Shown piece by piece: positions 1 through 6,196 of a stretch of DNA of 9,207 nucleotides. The position numbers and the translations under genes were made by a program. Origin of the DNA: JANQRV01 sp964533785. GTDB lineage: Bacteria; Bacteroidota; Bacteroidia; Chitinophagales; Saprospiraceae. The stretch lies in the NCBI GenBank assembly GCA_964533785.1, contig CAZHNG010000272.1:1-9207 (forward strand), given 5' to 3'. Within the stretch, counting starts at the first letter, position 1. The number at the start of each line of letters is the position of its first letter. The notes under the pieces are model-generated. The model saw only the letters and a list, made by a program, of their open reading frames with translations. It was not told where the DNA came from and made no database searches.

Positions 1-123
1 GCGGCTCGAGTACGAGCCCGAGGAGGCGGAGGCCAGTGGGGCCGGACGCGCGATATGGCGGGGCACGTTCGTTCCGCCGTGGGAGTGGCGCCACCGGTAG
101 GACGACTTTGAAACGCCTGCCAT
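1..123 (-). CDS. Possible small phage-associated frame, cut by window edge
   Basis: An open frame read leftward from ATG at 123 to the window edge, at least 41 residues, beginning MAGVSKSSYRWRHSHGG. An in-frame GTG at 132 would overlap the stop of the preceding 57-residue gene by four bases (GTGA), the same junction style as between the two phage genes upstream. The GGGTGA just before the ATG could serve as a weak ribosome site. The tail after about residue 22 is rich in A, S, P and R and looks less protein-like. I do not recognise a family. The case rests on position, orientation and the overlapping start. It could be a chance frame in G+C-rich DNA. Confidence 0.3.
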   Translation of the reverse strand, partial: MAGVSKSSYRWRHSHGGTNVPRHIARPAPLASASSGSYSSR

Positions 124-128
124 CAGGG

Positions 129-302
129 TCACCCCATGACGATCACAACCGCCCGCCGCCGCCCTGGCGTTGGAGGTGGCGGCGGTGGTGCTCCCTCTTG
201 CACGCTGTGCAGCACTTCGAGCGCAAGGCTGCTGATGCGGGCGTTGGCCTCGGCCGCGACGAGCACCTCGAGGGCGGTGGTGGTGACCCGGGCTTGGCTC
301 AC
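129..302 (-). CDS. Small phage-type protein with two ARxxxxALEVL repeats
   Basis: A 57-residue protein starting at GTG 302, with GGAGG seven bases upstream inside the preceding gene and a GTGA overlap with that gene's stop. Residues 4-14 read ARVTTTALEVL and residues 21-31 read ARISSLALEVL, an internal duplication. A run of six prolines (39-44, after A38) and a basic stretch GRRR follow. Short proteins built on 'ARVTQxxxEVL' repeats are common beside structural genes of tailed phages and prophages, often right after a LamG-like protein as here. Their exact role is unknown to me. The overlap, ribosome site and repeat support a real gene. The plus-strand frames across this stretch lack such features. 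Confidence 0.65.
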   Translation of the reverse strand: MSQARVTTTALEVLVAAEANARISSLALEVLHSVQEGAPPPPPPTPGRRRAVVIVMG

Positions 303-1060
303 GGGGCGACCTCCAGGCCGGCCTGAACTGCGTCGACTGCGGCGGAGGTCCAGGGCTCGGCGGTGGCGGGGTCCTGCTCGTGCATGGTTTCGAGAAAGGC
401 ATAGCTGGAGCCGAGGGTGACGGCCGGGCTCACCTCGACCGTGGCGCCCGACTTCAGGACAAATGCCAGGGCCCGGTCGCCGGCATCGTCCTTGCGGGCG
501 AGGGCCGTCTGCTGCAGGCCCCTGATCGCGAACGGTGTCATGCCGAGAGCGGCCATAGCGTAGAGGTCGCGGTCGCCGACCACGTCGCTGGCGACGTAGC
601 TCGTATCGTCGTCCGGCGGGATGTCGTCGACGCGGCTGAAGTTGTCGCTGCCGCTGTCGGGGGTCCGGTCCTTCTGGTCGGTGTCGGCGGTGGAGACCAG
701 CGTGCTGATCCGCAGATCGCCGAGGAAGTCGTCGTTGCGGCCGCCCTCGTCGTCGGCGATCACGATGTCGTCGAGCCAGACGTCGATCCGGTTAGAGCCA
801 GTCTGGTTCATCGAGCGGAACTGGACGCGGGTGATGTCGCCGGTGGGGGCTCCCTTAGTGTTGCCCGAGAAGGTGAGCAGCACTACGCCGTTGCGGCGCA
901 GCTCGACCGCACCGCCGGTGGCATCGATGGTGACCTTCAGCTCGAACCAAGCGTACTGCTCCCTCGCCACCGTGGCGACGTTGGCACCGCTCTGCGCGAT
1001 CTCGGCATCGAACCAGCCACGGTAGCAGCGGTAGCGACCCTCGAGGAAGTCGATGGCCAT
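299..1060 (-). CDS. Phage structural protein, LamG/jelly-roll type, likely 5'-truncated
   Basis: From ATG 1060 this frame gives 253 residues. The first half has a concanavalin/LamG-like beta-sandwich pattern: FELKVTIDATGGAVELRRNG (about 39-58) then VVLLTFSGNTKG and a DVWLDDIVIADDEG strand. The second half matches a layout I associate with a widespread tailed-phage structural protein: NDDFLGDLRISTL, then DDTSYVASDVVGDRDLYAM, ALARKDDAG, and a C-terminal EQDPATAEPWTSAAVDAVQ. Such proteins are virion-associated (tail or baseplate region), but the exact function is unknown. No ribosome site precedes ATG 1060, and protein-like sequence continues in frame upstream, so the annotated start is probably not native. 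Full relatives usually carry roughly 100 more N-terminal residues (family knowledge from memory). It is co-oriented and overlaps by four bases with the small repeat protein. Confidence 0.75.
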   Translation of the reverse strand: MAIDFLEGRYRCYRGWFDAEIAQSGANVATVAREQYAWFELKVTIDATGGAVELRRNGVVLLTFSGNTKGAPTGDITRVQFRSMNQTGSNRIDVWLDDIVIADDEGGRNDDFLGDLRISTLVSTADTDQKDRTPDSGSDNFSRVDDIPPDDDTSYVASDVVGDRDLYAMAALGMTPFAIRGLQQTALARKDDAGDRALAFVLKSGATVEVSPAVTLGSSYAFLETMHEQDPATAEPWTSAAVDAVQAGLEVAP

Positions 1061-1156
1061 GACGATCTGGGCGTCGCTCGGATCGTAGAGCGCGACGACG
1101 GCTCGGCCCGCCGGGTTCTCGTTGCGGGTGAAGCGAAAAGCATCAAGAGCTGGAGG
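1061..1156 (-). pseudogene. Protein-like in-frame remnant upstream of the phage gene
   Basis: The frame of the phage structural gene stays open leftward from a stop at 1226-1228. Between 1156 and 1061 it reads like real protein, PPALDAFRFTRNENPAGRAV followed by VALYDPSDAQIV, leading straight into MAIDFLEGRY. There is no ATG, GTG or TTG in frame from 1225 to 1061. The simplest reading is that this is the preserved part of a longer gene whose 5' end was lost where the flavin reductase gene now ends. The exact breakpoint cannot be placed. It should lie between about 1141 and 1187. Confidence 0.5.
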
Positions 1157-1184
1157 GTAACCACCAGGCGAGCGACGCCAGATT

Positions 1185-1832
1185 TTACGACTTGAATTGC
1201 TGCCTACTTTGGTAGTCTTCGACGCTCAGTGTTGGCAAATCGAAATAATCGCGGGTCCGGGCGTAGCCGTGCCCGCCCATGCGGCCGATTGCGTCCAGGC
1301 CGACGGGATCGACGTGGAAGCGTTCGGGGTCGACGATATCCTCGCGGATGTGGGCGGCCAGCACCAGGCCCAGGACGATTTCGCGCGACTTGCCGACGTT
1401 GAGCGTGGTGTGGCGGCGGCATTCGAAGGCGACCGGCGCCTCGGCGATGCGCGGGCAGCCGACCATCTGGCCCGGCAACGCCGTGAGCCCGGCCATGGCG
1501 AGCTCGTCGACCTCGGGCGGGAAGGCCGTGGCGGTGATATTCATGGCGTCCATGTTCGCGTCATCGACGATGTTGACCGTGAATTCCTCCGTCGTGCGGA
1601 TATTCCAGGCGGTGTCCTTGAAACTGGTCGACGCCCTGTTCTCGACCCCCAGGACCAGGAGCGGCGGGTCGGAGGAGACGCAGTTGAAGAAGCTATAGGG
1701 GGCGGCGTTGACCACGCCCTCGACGCTCCTGGTCGTCACCCACGCGATCGGGCGGGGGACGACGGCGCCGATCAAAAGCTTGTAGCATGACCGGGGGTCG
1801 AGCGTGGTGAAGTCGAACAGCCGATGGGTCAA
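1185..1832 (-). CDS. Flavin reductase family protein (FMN-binding split barrel)
   Basis: A 215-residue protein of the DIM6/NTAB flavin-reductase-like family. Members bind FMN and typically use NAD(P)H to make reduced flavin for a partner monooxygenase. Family landmarks are PRPIAWVTT (26-34), NAAPYSFFN (42-50), SDPPLLVLGV (54-63), FKDTAWNI (71-78), FTVNIVD (84-90), CRRHTTLNVG (138-147) and a C-terminal GRMGGHGYARTRDYF (183-197). The ~215-residue length fits the longer branch, not the short RutF/HpaC type. The start is TTG at 1832, chosen because a strong AAGGAGG lies seven bases upstream and the TTGA overlaps the stop of the GntR gene by four bases. This tight coupling implies co-transcription with the regulator. 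No monooxygenase is in the window, so its partner is unknown. Its 3' end abuts phage DNA. Confidence 0.86.
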   Translation of the reverse strand: MTHRLFDFTTLDPRSCYKLLIGAVVPRPIAWVTTRSVEGVVNAAPYSFFNCVSSDPPLLVLGVENRASTSFKDTAWNIRTTEEFTVNIVDDANMDAMNITATAFPPEVDELAMAGLTALPGQMVGCPRIAEAPVAFECRRHTTLNVGKSREIVLGLVLAAHIREDIVDPERFHVDPVGLDAIGRMGGHGYARTRDYFDLPTLSVEDYQSRQQFKS

Positions 1833-2524
1833 ACGGTGGCCTCCTTGGCGTAGCGGGCGAGCACCTCTTCGAGGTTGAACGCCGAGTCGGTGGCGAGCTG
1901 AGCGCGCTCTTCCACGGCACCGAGGTGGTGCGACATGATCCGCATCGCGGCCTCGACGTCGCCGCCGCGCACCGCCTCGATGATCTGGCGATGCTCGTCG
2001 ACGGCGCAGTCCGACGAGTGCGAGCGGCTGTAGATGGCGAGGATGAGCGAGCAGCGCGAAACCACCTCGGCGACGTAGCGGGCGAGTATCTTGTTGCCGG
2101 TGAGCTCGGCCAGGAGGATGTGGAACTCGCCGGCGAGCCTGATCGACGCCGGCCCGTCCTTGTTGCGCACCTGCGCCTCGCGGGCGACGTGCGTCGCGAG
2201 CGCGTCGAGGCCGAGCATCGAGATGCGCTCGACCAGCCGGCTGATCACCTCGCGCTCGAGGCAGTGGCGGACCTCGAAGATCTGCCGCGCCTCCTCGAAG
2301 GAGGGGGTGGCGACGAAGGCGCCGCGGTTGGGCTTGGTCTCGACCAGCCCTTCGCCCTGCAGCCGGGTCAGCGCCTGCCGCACGATTGTCCGGCTCACGC
2401 CATACTGCTCGCCGATCGTGTCCTCGGGCAGCCTGGTGCCGGGCTGCAGCGCCTGCTCGATGATCGCCCGCCTGAGCAATCGATAGACGACGGCGCCACG
2501 CAGCTCCGTCTCGGCCTCTTTCAC
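1829..2524 (-). CDS. GntR family transcriptional regulator, FCD (FadR) subfamily
   Basis: A 231-residue regulator from GTG 2524. The N-terminal winged helix-turn-helix spans about 10-72, with YRLLRRAIIEQALQPGTRLP, EQYGVSRTIVRQALTRL (recognition helix) and the wing GLVETKPNRGAFVA. An FCD helical effector domain follows (about 78-215): FEVRHCLEREVISRLV, GEFHILLAELTGN, DEHRQIIEAVRGGD and SHHLGAVEE. His135, His178 and His200 are candidate metal ligands as in other FCD proteins. The GTG start has GAGGAG six bases upstream and gives a typical family length. In-frame ATGs at 2638 and 2728 would run into the divergent binding-protein gene and add an unlike-family N-terminus, so I reject them. It is divergent from the transporter operon and overlaps the flavin reductase gene by four bases. 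It is probably the local regulator of both arms. Confidence 0.88.
   Translation of the reverse strand: MKEAETELRGAVVYRLLRRAIIEQALQPGTRLPEDTIGEQYGVSRTIVRQALTRLQGEGLVETKPNRGAFVATPSFEEARQIFEVRHCLEREVISRLVERISMLGLDALATHVAREAQVRNKDGPASIRLAGEFHILLAELTGNKILARYVAEVVSRCSLILAIYSRSHSSDCAVDEHRQIIEAVRGGDVEAAMRIMSHHLGAVEERAQLATDSAFNLEEVLARYAKEATV
1840..1846 (-). promoter_or_regulatory. Ribosome binding site deciding a TTG start
   Basis: The minus strand reads AAGGAGG here, seven bases before TTG at 1832. No ATG lies at a suitable distance, so this site fixes TTG as the flavin reductase start. Confidence 0.75.
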
Positions 2525-2530
2525 AACCCG

Positions 2531-2536
2531 CTCCTC
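2531..2536 (-). promoter_or_regulatory. Ribosome binding site for the GntR gene
   Basis: The minus strand reads GAGGAG, six bases before GTG 2524. It supports the internal GTG over the longer ATG starts. The same GAGGAG plus six-base spacer precedes the divergent binding-protein gene. Confidence 0.6.
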
Positions 2537-2560
2537 ACGTTGCTGATTTTCTTCTTGCCA

Positions 2561-2572
2561 ATTGGATACAAT
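2561..2572. promoter_or_regulatory. Putative GntR operator 1
   Basis: The sequence is ATTGGATACAAT, an imperfect palindrome pairing at five of six positions. It differs at one of twelve bases from ATTGTATACAAT, the core seen in operators of several FCD-type GntR regulators (MatR-like TTGTATACAA sites; from memory). Its centre is 42 bp upstream of the GntR start, suiting autoregulation. Confidence 0.5.
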
Positions 2573-2605
2573 CTCGTCAAGTTTCGTATGCGATCTTAAC
2601 GCCTG

Positions 2606-2617
2606 ATCGTACACAAT
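2606..2617. promoter_or_regulatory. Putative GntR operator 2
   Basis: The sequence is ATCGTACACAAT, pairing at four of six positions and matching ATTGTATACAAT at ten of twelve bases. It shares the ACAATC right half with operator 1, and the two centres are 45 bp apart. It sits just upstream of the ribosome site of the binding-protein gene, where a bound repressor would block transcription. Confidence 0.42.
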
Positions 2618-2624
2618 CACCAAC

Positions 2625-2630
2625 GAGGAG
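2625..2630 (+). promoter_or_regulatory. Ribosome binding site for the solute-binding protein
   Basis: GAGGAG six bases before ATG 2637. It confirms this ATG, which lies in a CCATGG palindrome that also offers a false minus-strand ATG. Confidence 0.65.
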
Positions 2631-2636
2631 TCGTCC

Positions 2637-4205
2637 ATGGTTGGTTCACGATCTGTCCTCCTGGCCGGCACGGCCGTTGCACTCCTGGCCGGCAGCGCCG
2701 ATGCCACGACATTGAAATGGGGTGCCAATCGCGATATCGGCTCGCTTGATCCCTATTCCTACGGCGACAGCTTCGCGATCAACGTCCTCAATCATGCCTA
2801 TGAGGGCCTGGTCCGTTACGACCGCGACCTCAAGATCGAACCGGCGCTCGCCACGGCCTGGGAAATCCTCGAGGACGGGGTCACCTGGCGGTTCACCTTG
2901 CGCGAAGGCGTGACCTTCCATAACGGCAACCCCTTCACCGCCGCCGACGTCGTCGCTTCGCTAGCCCGGGTGAGCCACGAGACCTCGCCTTTGAAGGGCA
3001 ATCTCCCGGCCTATGTCAGCTCGGCCGTGGTCGACGACTATACGGTCGACGTCACCCTTAATGGCACGTATCCGCTGTTGCTCAACGACCTGACCAATAT
3101 CCACATCTTCGACGAGGAGTGGATGGTCGAGAACGACGCCTCGTTGCCGACCGACATCGGCGCCAATGTCGAGGGCTTCGCCACCTACAACGCCAACGGC
3201 ACCGGTCCTTTCATCGTCGAGAGCCGGCAGCCCGACGCGCGCACAGTCTTCGTCGTCAATCCCGACTGGTGGGACGAGCCCGAGCACAATCTCTCCGGCT
3301 TCGAGCTCCTGCCGGTCAATTCGGCGGCGACCCGGGTGGCGGCACTCCTTTCGGGCGAGATCCAGTTCACCAATGACGCGCCGGTCCAGGACCTGCCGCG
3401 GCTCGAGGCGGCCCCCGAGGTCAATGTGCTCGAGGGCGTCGATCTTCGGACCGTGATGATCGGCTTCAGCTTTCGCGACACGTTGGCCGACGGCAGCCCC
3501 AACCCGTTCAAGGACCTCAGGGTCCGTCAGGCGCTCTACCAGGCAATCGACATCGACCAGCTGCAGGCCCGGGTGATGCGCGGCAAATCGCGGAATGCCG
3601 GGGCGGTCGTGGCGCCGCAGATCCCGGGCTACACCGAAGCGCAGGACGAGCGGCTGCCGTTCGATGCTGAGGCCGCCAAGGGGCTGCTCGCCGAAGCCGG
3701 CTTCGGCGACGGCTTCAGCTTCGGTTTCAATTGCCTCTCCGACGGGCTCGTCAACGAGGAGCAGATCTGCCAGGCGATCTCGTCGATGTGGAGCCGCATC
3801 GGCCTCGAGCCTGAACTCGACGTTGGTCCTCGCGCGGTGCAGACACCCAAACGCACCGGCGGCCAGACGGACACCTACACGCTCGGCTGGGCGACGCTGC
3901 CGATGCTCGACTCCTACAGCCCGCTTCTGCAGATCTTCCACAGCAAGGAAGGCAATTCCGGCGTCTTCAACTGGGGTGACTGGTCCTATCCGGAACTCGA
4001 TGCCTTGGTCCAGGAGGCGGGTTCGGAGCTCGATTTCGCCACCCGCATGGCCAAGCAGATCGAGGCTTTGCAGATCGTCAAGGACGAGATCATCATGATC
4101 CCGATCCACCAGCAGCCGATGGCCTGGGCCGTGACGTCGGACGTCGAGGAGATGCCTCTCTTTCCCGACAACAAGCCCCGGCTTTGGTTCGTTCGGATGA
4201 AGTAG
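2637..4205 (+). CDS. ABC transporter substrate-binding protein, family 5 (DppA/OppA-like)
   Basis: A 522-residue periplasmic binding protein that captures the substrate and delivers it to the membrane permeases. Residues 1-23 form a Sec signal peptide: Arg5, hydrophobic VLLAGTAVALLAG, and a likely cleavage after SADA before TTLKWG. There is no lipobox cysteine, so it should be soluble periplasmic. Family 5 signatures include YEGLVRYDRDLKIEPALA (55-72), GVTFHNGNPFTAADV (91-105), LRVRQALYQAID (294-305) and the Cys366/Cys378 pair in NCLSDGLVNEEQICQAIS, matching a commonly paired position in this family. The C-terminal IPIHQQPMAWAV and LWFVRMK are typical ends. Length fits the family. The start is fixed by GAGGAG six bases upstream. 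Family 5 proteins bind peptides but also many non-peptides (nickel, opines, glutathione, heterocycles), and the two downstream amidohydrolases argue for a catabolic amide-like ligand. It is the first gene of the rightward operon. Confidence 0.92.
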   Translation: MVGSRSVLLAGTAVALLAGSADATTLKWGANRDIGSLDPYSYGDSFAINVLNHAYEGLVRYDRDLKIEPALATAWEILEDGVTWRFTLREGVTFHNGNPFTAADVVASLARVSHETSPLKGNLPAYVSSAVVDDYTVDVTLNGTYPLLLNDLTNIHIFDEEWMVENDASLPTDIGANVEGFATYNANGTGPFIVESRQPDARTVFVVNPDWWDEPEHNLSGFELLPVNSAATRVAALLSGEIQFTNDAPVQDLPRLEAAPEVNVLEGVDLRTVMIGFSFRDTLADGSPNPFKDLRVRQALYQAIDIDQLQARVMRGKSRNAGAVVAPQIPGYTEAQDERLPFDAEAAKGLLAEAGFGDGFSFGFNCLSDGLVNEEQICQAISSMWSRIGLEPELDVGPRAVQTPKRTGGQTDTYTLGWATLPMLDSYSPLLQIFHSKEGNSGVFNWGDWSYPELDALVQEAGSELDFATRMAKQIEALQIVKDEIIMIPIHQQPMAWAVTSDVEEMPLFPDNKPRLWFVRMK

Positions 4206-4223
4206 GCCGGTCGAGAAGGAACA

Positions 4224-4259
4224 TGTCGACCCTGGCCTCGCGCTGAGCCAGGGTCGACA
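4224..4259 (+). other. Perfect 13-bp stem-loop between binding-protein and permease genes
   Basis: TGTCGACCCTGGC (4224-4236) and its exact reverse complement (4247-4259) flank a ten-base loop, 19 bases after the binding-protein stop. No T-run follows, so a complete intrinsic terminator is unlikely. In many importer operons a hairpin here protects the 3' end of the binding-protein message or partly attenuates downstream genes, giving excess binding protein. That role is inferred. The remaining bases of the 83-bp gap contain AAGGG eight bases before the permease ATG. Confidence 0.7.
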
Positions 4260-4288
4260 GACGTCACCTCGCGACAAGGGCTGGGCAC

Positions 4289-5281
4289 ATGCTGGCACTG
4301 CTGATCAACCGGATCGCCAATGCGGCCCTCGTAATGTTGGCCGTGGCCTTTCTCGCCTTCGTCATCTTCCGGTTCTTCGGCGATCCGGTCGAGATGATGG
4401 TCAACGAGCAGGCGACCCAGGCCGACCGCACCGAGCTGCGCGAGCGGCTGGGCCTCAATGACGGCTTGATCGTCCAGTATTTCCGCTTCGTCACCAATGC
4501 GGTGCAGGGCGATTTCGGCATCTCGTATCGCAACCAGCAGGACGTGATGGTGCTCATCGGCGAGCGCTTTCCCGCCACCTTCGAGCTGGTTATCGTCGCC
4601 ACCGTCATCTCGCTCGTCCTCGGCATTCCCCTGGGCGTGATCACCGCCATCCATCGCGACAGCCGGCTGGCCGATGCGCTCCAGCTCGGCTCCATCGTCG
4701 GCGTCTCACTGCCGAGCTTCGTCGTCGGCATTCTGTTGATCCTGATCTTCTCGGTGACGCTCGGCTGGCTGCCCGCCTTCGGCCGTGGCGAGACCGTCTA
4801 TCTCGGCTGGTGGAGCACCGGCTTTCTCACCGAATCGGGCCGGGCGGCCTTGGTCTTGCCGTCGATCTCGCTCTCGCTCTTCCAGATCACCCTGGTGATG
4901 CGGCTGGTCCGGGCCGAGATGCTGGAGACGCTAAGGACCGATTTCATCAAGTTCTCGCGCGGCCGCGGGCTGCCCTTGCGCATCGTCCACTGGCGCCATG
5001 CCTTGCGCAATTGCCTGATGCCGGTGATCACACTCACCGGCATGCAGATCGGCAATCTGATCGCCTTCGCGCTGGTGACCGAGACGGTGTTTCAGTGGCC
5101 GGGCATGGGGCTCCTCTTCATCCAGGCCGTGACCTTCGTCGATATCCCGGTGATGGCAGCCTACCTCATGCTGGTCTCGTTCATCTTCGTGGTGCTCAAC
5201 ACCATCGTCGACATCACTTACGCCTTCGTCGACCCGCGGCTCAGGGACAATGCCGTCAAGGGAGGTGCTGGTGGCGGCTAG
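4289..5281 (+). CDS. ABC transporter permease, DppB/OppB-like
   Basis: A 330-residue inner-membrane permease, one half of the translocation channel for the family 5 binding protein. Predicted membrane segments by eye lie near 9-29, 97-122, 133-157, 187-205, 244-264 and 287-312, matching the six-helix DppB plan with a large periplasmic loop after helix 1 (about 30-95, containing LRERLGLNDGLIVQYFRFV and GDFGISY). The cytoplasmic EAA-type coupling loop is EMLETLRTDFIKFSRGRGLP (210-229), with its glycine kept. The C-terminus has FVDPRLRDN, then a glycine-rich tail. ATG 4289 is supported by AAGGG eight bases upstream. Its 3' end overlaps the next permease gene by 11 bases. Confidence 0.92.
   Translation: MLALLINRIANAALVMLAVAFLAFVIFRFFGDPVEMMVNEQATQADRTELRERLGLNDGLIVQYFRFVTNAVQGDFGISYRNQQDVMVLIGERFPATFELVIVATVISLVLGIPLGVITAIHRDSRLADALQLGSIVGVSLPSFVVGILLILIFSVTLGWLPAFGRGETVYLGWWSTGFLTESGRAALVLPSISLSLFQITLVMRLVRAEMLETLRTDFIKFSRGRGLPLRIVHWRHALRNCLMPVITLTGMQIGNLIAFALVTETVFQWPGMGLLFIQAVTFVDIPVMAAYLMLVSFIFVVLNTIVDITYAFVDPRLRDNAVKGGAGGG
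5260..5265 (+). promoter_or_regulatory. Ribosome binding site inside the DppB-like gene
   Basis: GGGAGG five bases before GTG 5271. It favours this GTG over the in-frame ATG at 5250, which lies upstream of the site and has no ribosome site of its own. Confidence 0.6.
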
Positions 5282-6188
5282 CATCATCAGTCGGGCGCGC
5301 GAGCACGAGCTCTGGTGGAGCCTGAAGGGCCATCCATCCGCCATGGTGGCGCTCGGGCTCCTGGCGCTCCTCCTGGTGTCCGCCTTCGCGGCACCCCTGA
5401 TCGCACCGCAGAACCCTTACGACCTCCGGGCACTCGAGCTGATGAACTCCGAGCTGCCGCCGATCTGGGAGGAATATAGCCGCTGGCCTTATGTGCTCGG
5501 CACCGACGTGCAGGGCCGCGACATGCTCTCGGCCATCCTTTACGGCTCGCGAATCTCGCTGATCATCGGCTTTGCCTCGGTCATCCTCTCGCTCAGCGTC
5601 GGCCTCTCGCTCGGGCTTTTGGCCGGCTACGCGGGCGGGCGGATCGACAATGTCATCATGCGCGTCGGCGACGTGCTGCTCTCGATGCCGTTTATCCTGA
5701 TCGCCATCCTGATCAGTGCCATGGCCCGCGAGGTACTGCCGGCGGGCATGCGCGACGTGCTGGCCGCGCCCATTCTGGTCGTCGCCATCTCGATCCCGTC
5801 TTGGGTGCAATACGCGCGGACCGTCCGGGCCTCGACGATGGTCGAGGCCGGCAAGGAATACGTCCAGGCGGCGCAGCTCATCCGCGTCCGGCCCTGGCGC
5901 ATCCTGTTGACCCACATCCTGCCCAACACGCTGACCCCGATCATGGTGGCGGCGACGCTCAATTTCGGCCTAGCCATCCTGTCGGAGGCCACCTTGAGCT
6001 TTCTCGGCGTCGGCATGCCGTCGGACCAGCCGTCGCTCGGCACGCTGATCCGCTTCGGCAACGAGTTCCTCTTCTCCGGGCTCTGGTGGATCGTCCTCTT
6101 TCCAGCCTTGCAGCTCTGCCTGATCGTCGTCTCGGTCAACCTGATCGGCGACTGGCTGCGCGACGCCCTCAATCCCAAGCTTCGATAG
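5271..6188 (+). CDS. ABC transporter permease, DppC/OppC-like
   Basis: A 305-residue permease that pairs with the DppB-like protein. It has the DppC N-terminal plan: a cytoplasmic tail, a first helix near 24-44, a periplasmic loop, then the family motif LGTDVQGRDMLS (76-87). Further helices lie near 95-120, 135-155, 163-179, 220-240 and 271-295. It ends with VNLIGDWLRDALNPKLR, the classic DppC C-terminus. The coupling loop reads EAGKEYVQAAQLIRVRPWRI (192-211) then HILPN. The glycine normally found six residues after the motif's first position is Arg205 here, an unusual change in a loop that contacts the ATPase. The GTG start at 5271 is chosen from GGGAGG five bases upstream, and it overlaps the previous gene by 11 bases. 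An ATG start at 5250 would add seven residues. Confidence 0.91.
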   Translation: MAASIISRAREHELWWSLKGHPSAMVALGLLALLLVSAFAAPLIAPQNPYDLRALELMNSELPPIWEEYSRWPYVLGTDVQGRDMLSAILYGSRISLIIGFASVILSLSVGLSLGLLAGYAGGRIDNVIMRVGDVLLSMPFILIAILISAMAREVLPAGMRDVLAAPILVVAISIPSWVQYARTVRASTMVEAGKEYVQAAQLIRVRPWRILLTHILPNTLTPIMVAATLNFGLAILSEATLSFLGVGMPSDQPSLGTLIRFGNEFLFSGLWWIVLFPALQLCLIVVSVNLIGDWLRDALNPKLR

Positions 6189-6196
6189 GCCTGCTG

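Larger units (their letters stand above)
2525..2636. promoter_or_regulatory. Divergent promoter/operator region
   Basis: This 112-bp gap lies between the GntR GTG (minus) and the binding-protein ATG (plus). From about 2540 to 2620 it is visibly richer in A+T than the flanking genes, as expected for a regulatory region. It holds two operator-like palindromes (2561-2572 and 2606-2617) and the two ribosome sites at its ends. I find no convincing -35/-10 pair. The best fragments are TTGACG on the minus strand (2580-2575), with a poor -10, and TTGGAT (2563-2568) with TATGCG 18 bases later on the plus strand. Confidence 0.65.

Noticed and set aside
1150..1187. A possible terminator after the flavin reductase stop, with GGCG and CGCC arms around a five-base loop on the minus strand.
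   Set aside because: The stem is only four base pairs and has no T-run, too weak to call.
1..1190. An intact prophage or mobile element with integrase, att sites or a tRNA target.
   Set aside because: Only two or three structural-region genes are visible. No integrase, direct-repeat att pair or tRNA could be found in this stretch.
380..1195. A 271-codon plus-strand open frame across the phage gene.
   Set aside because: The minus strand carries the recognisable phage protein and its overlapping partner. The plus product is a low-complexity V/A/R/D-rich shadow.
2961..4298. A 445-codon minus-strand open frame across the solute-binding protein gene.
   Set aside because: It is antisense to a clear family 5 binding protein and also covers the intergenic hairpin. 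Its composition is that of a shadow frame.
5801..6196. A longer N-terminus for the CodA-like amidohydrolase, open upstream of ATG 6197.
   Set aside because: It overlaps the DppC-like permease in another frame and is rich in R/A/P/H. The family start lies at the MQNDVLLTNV beta strand.
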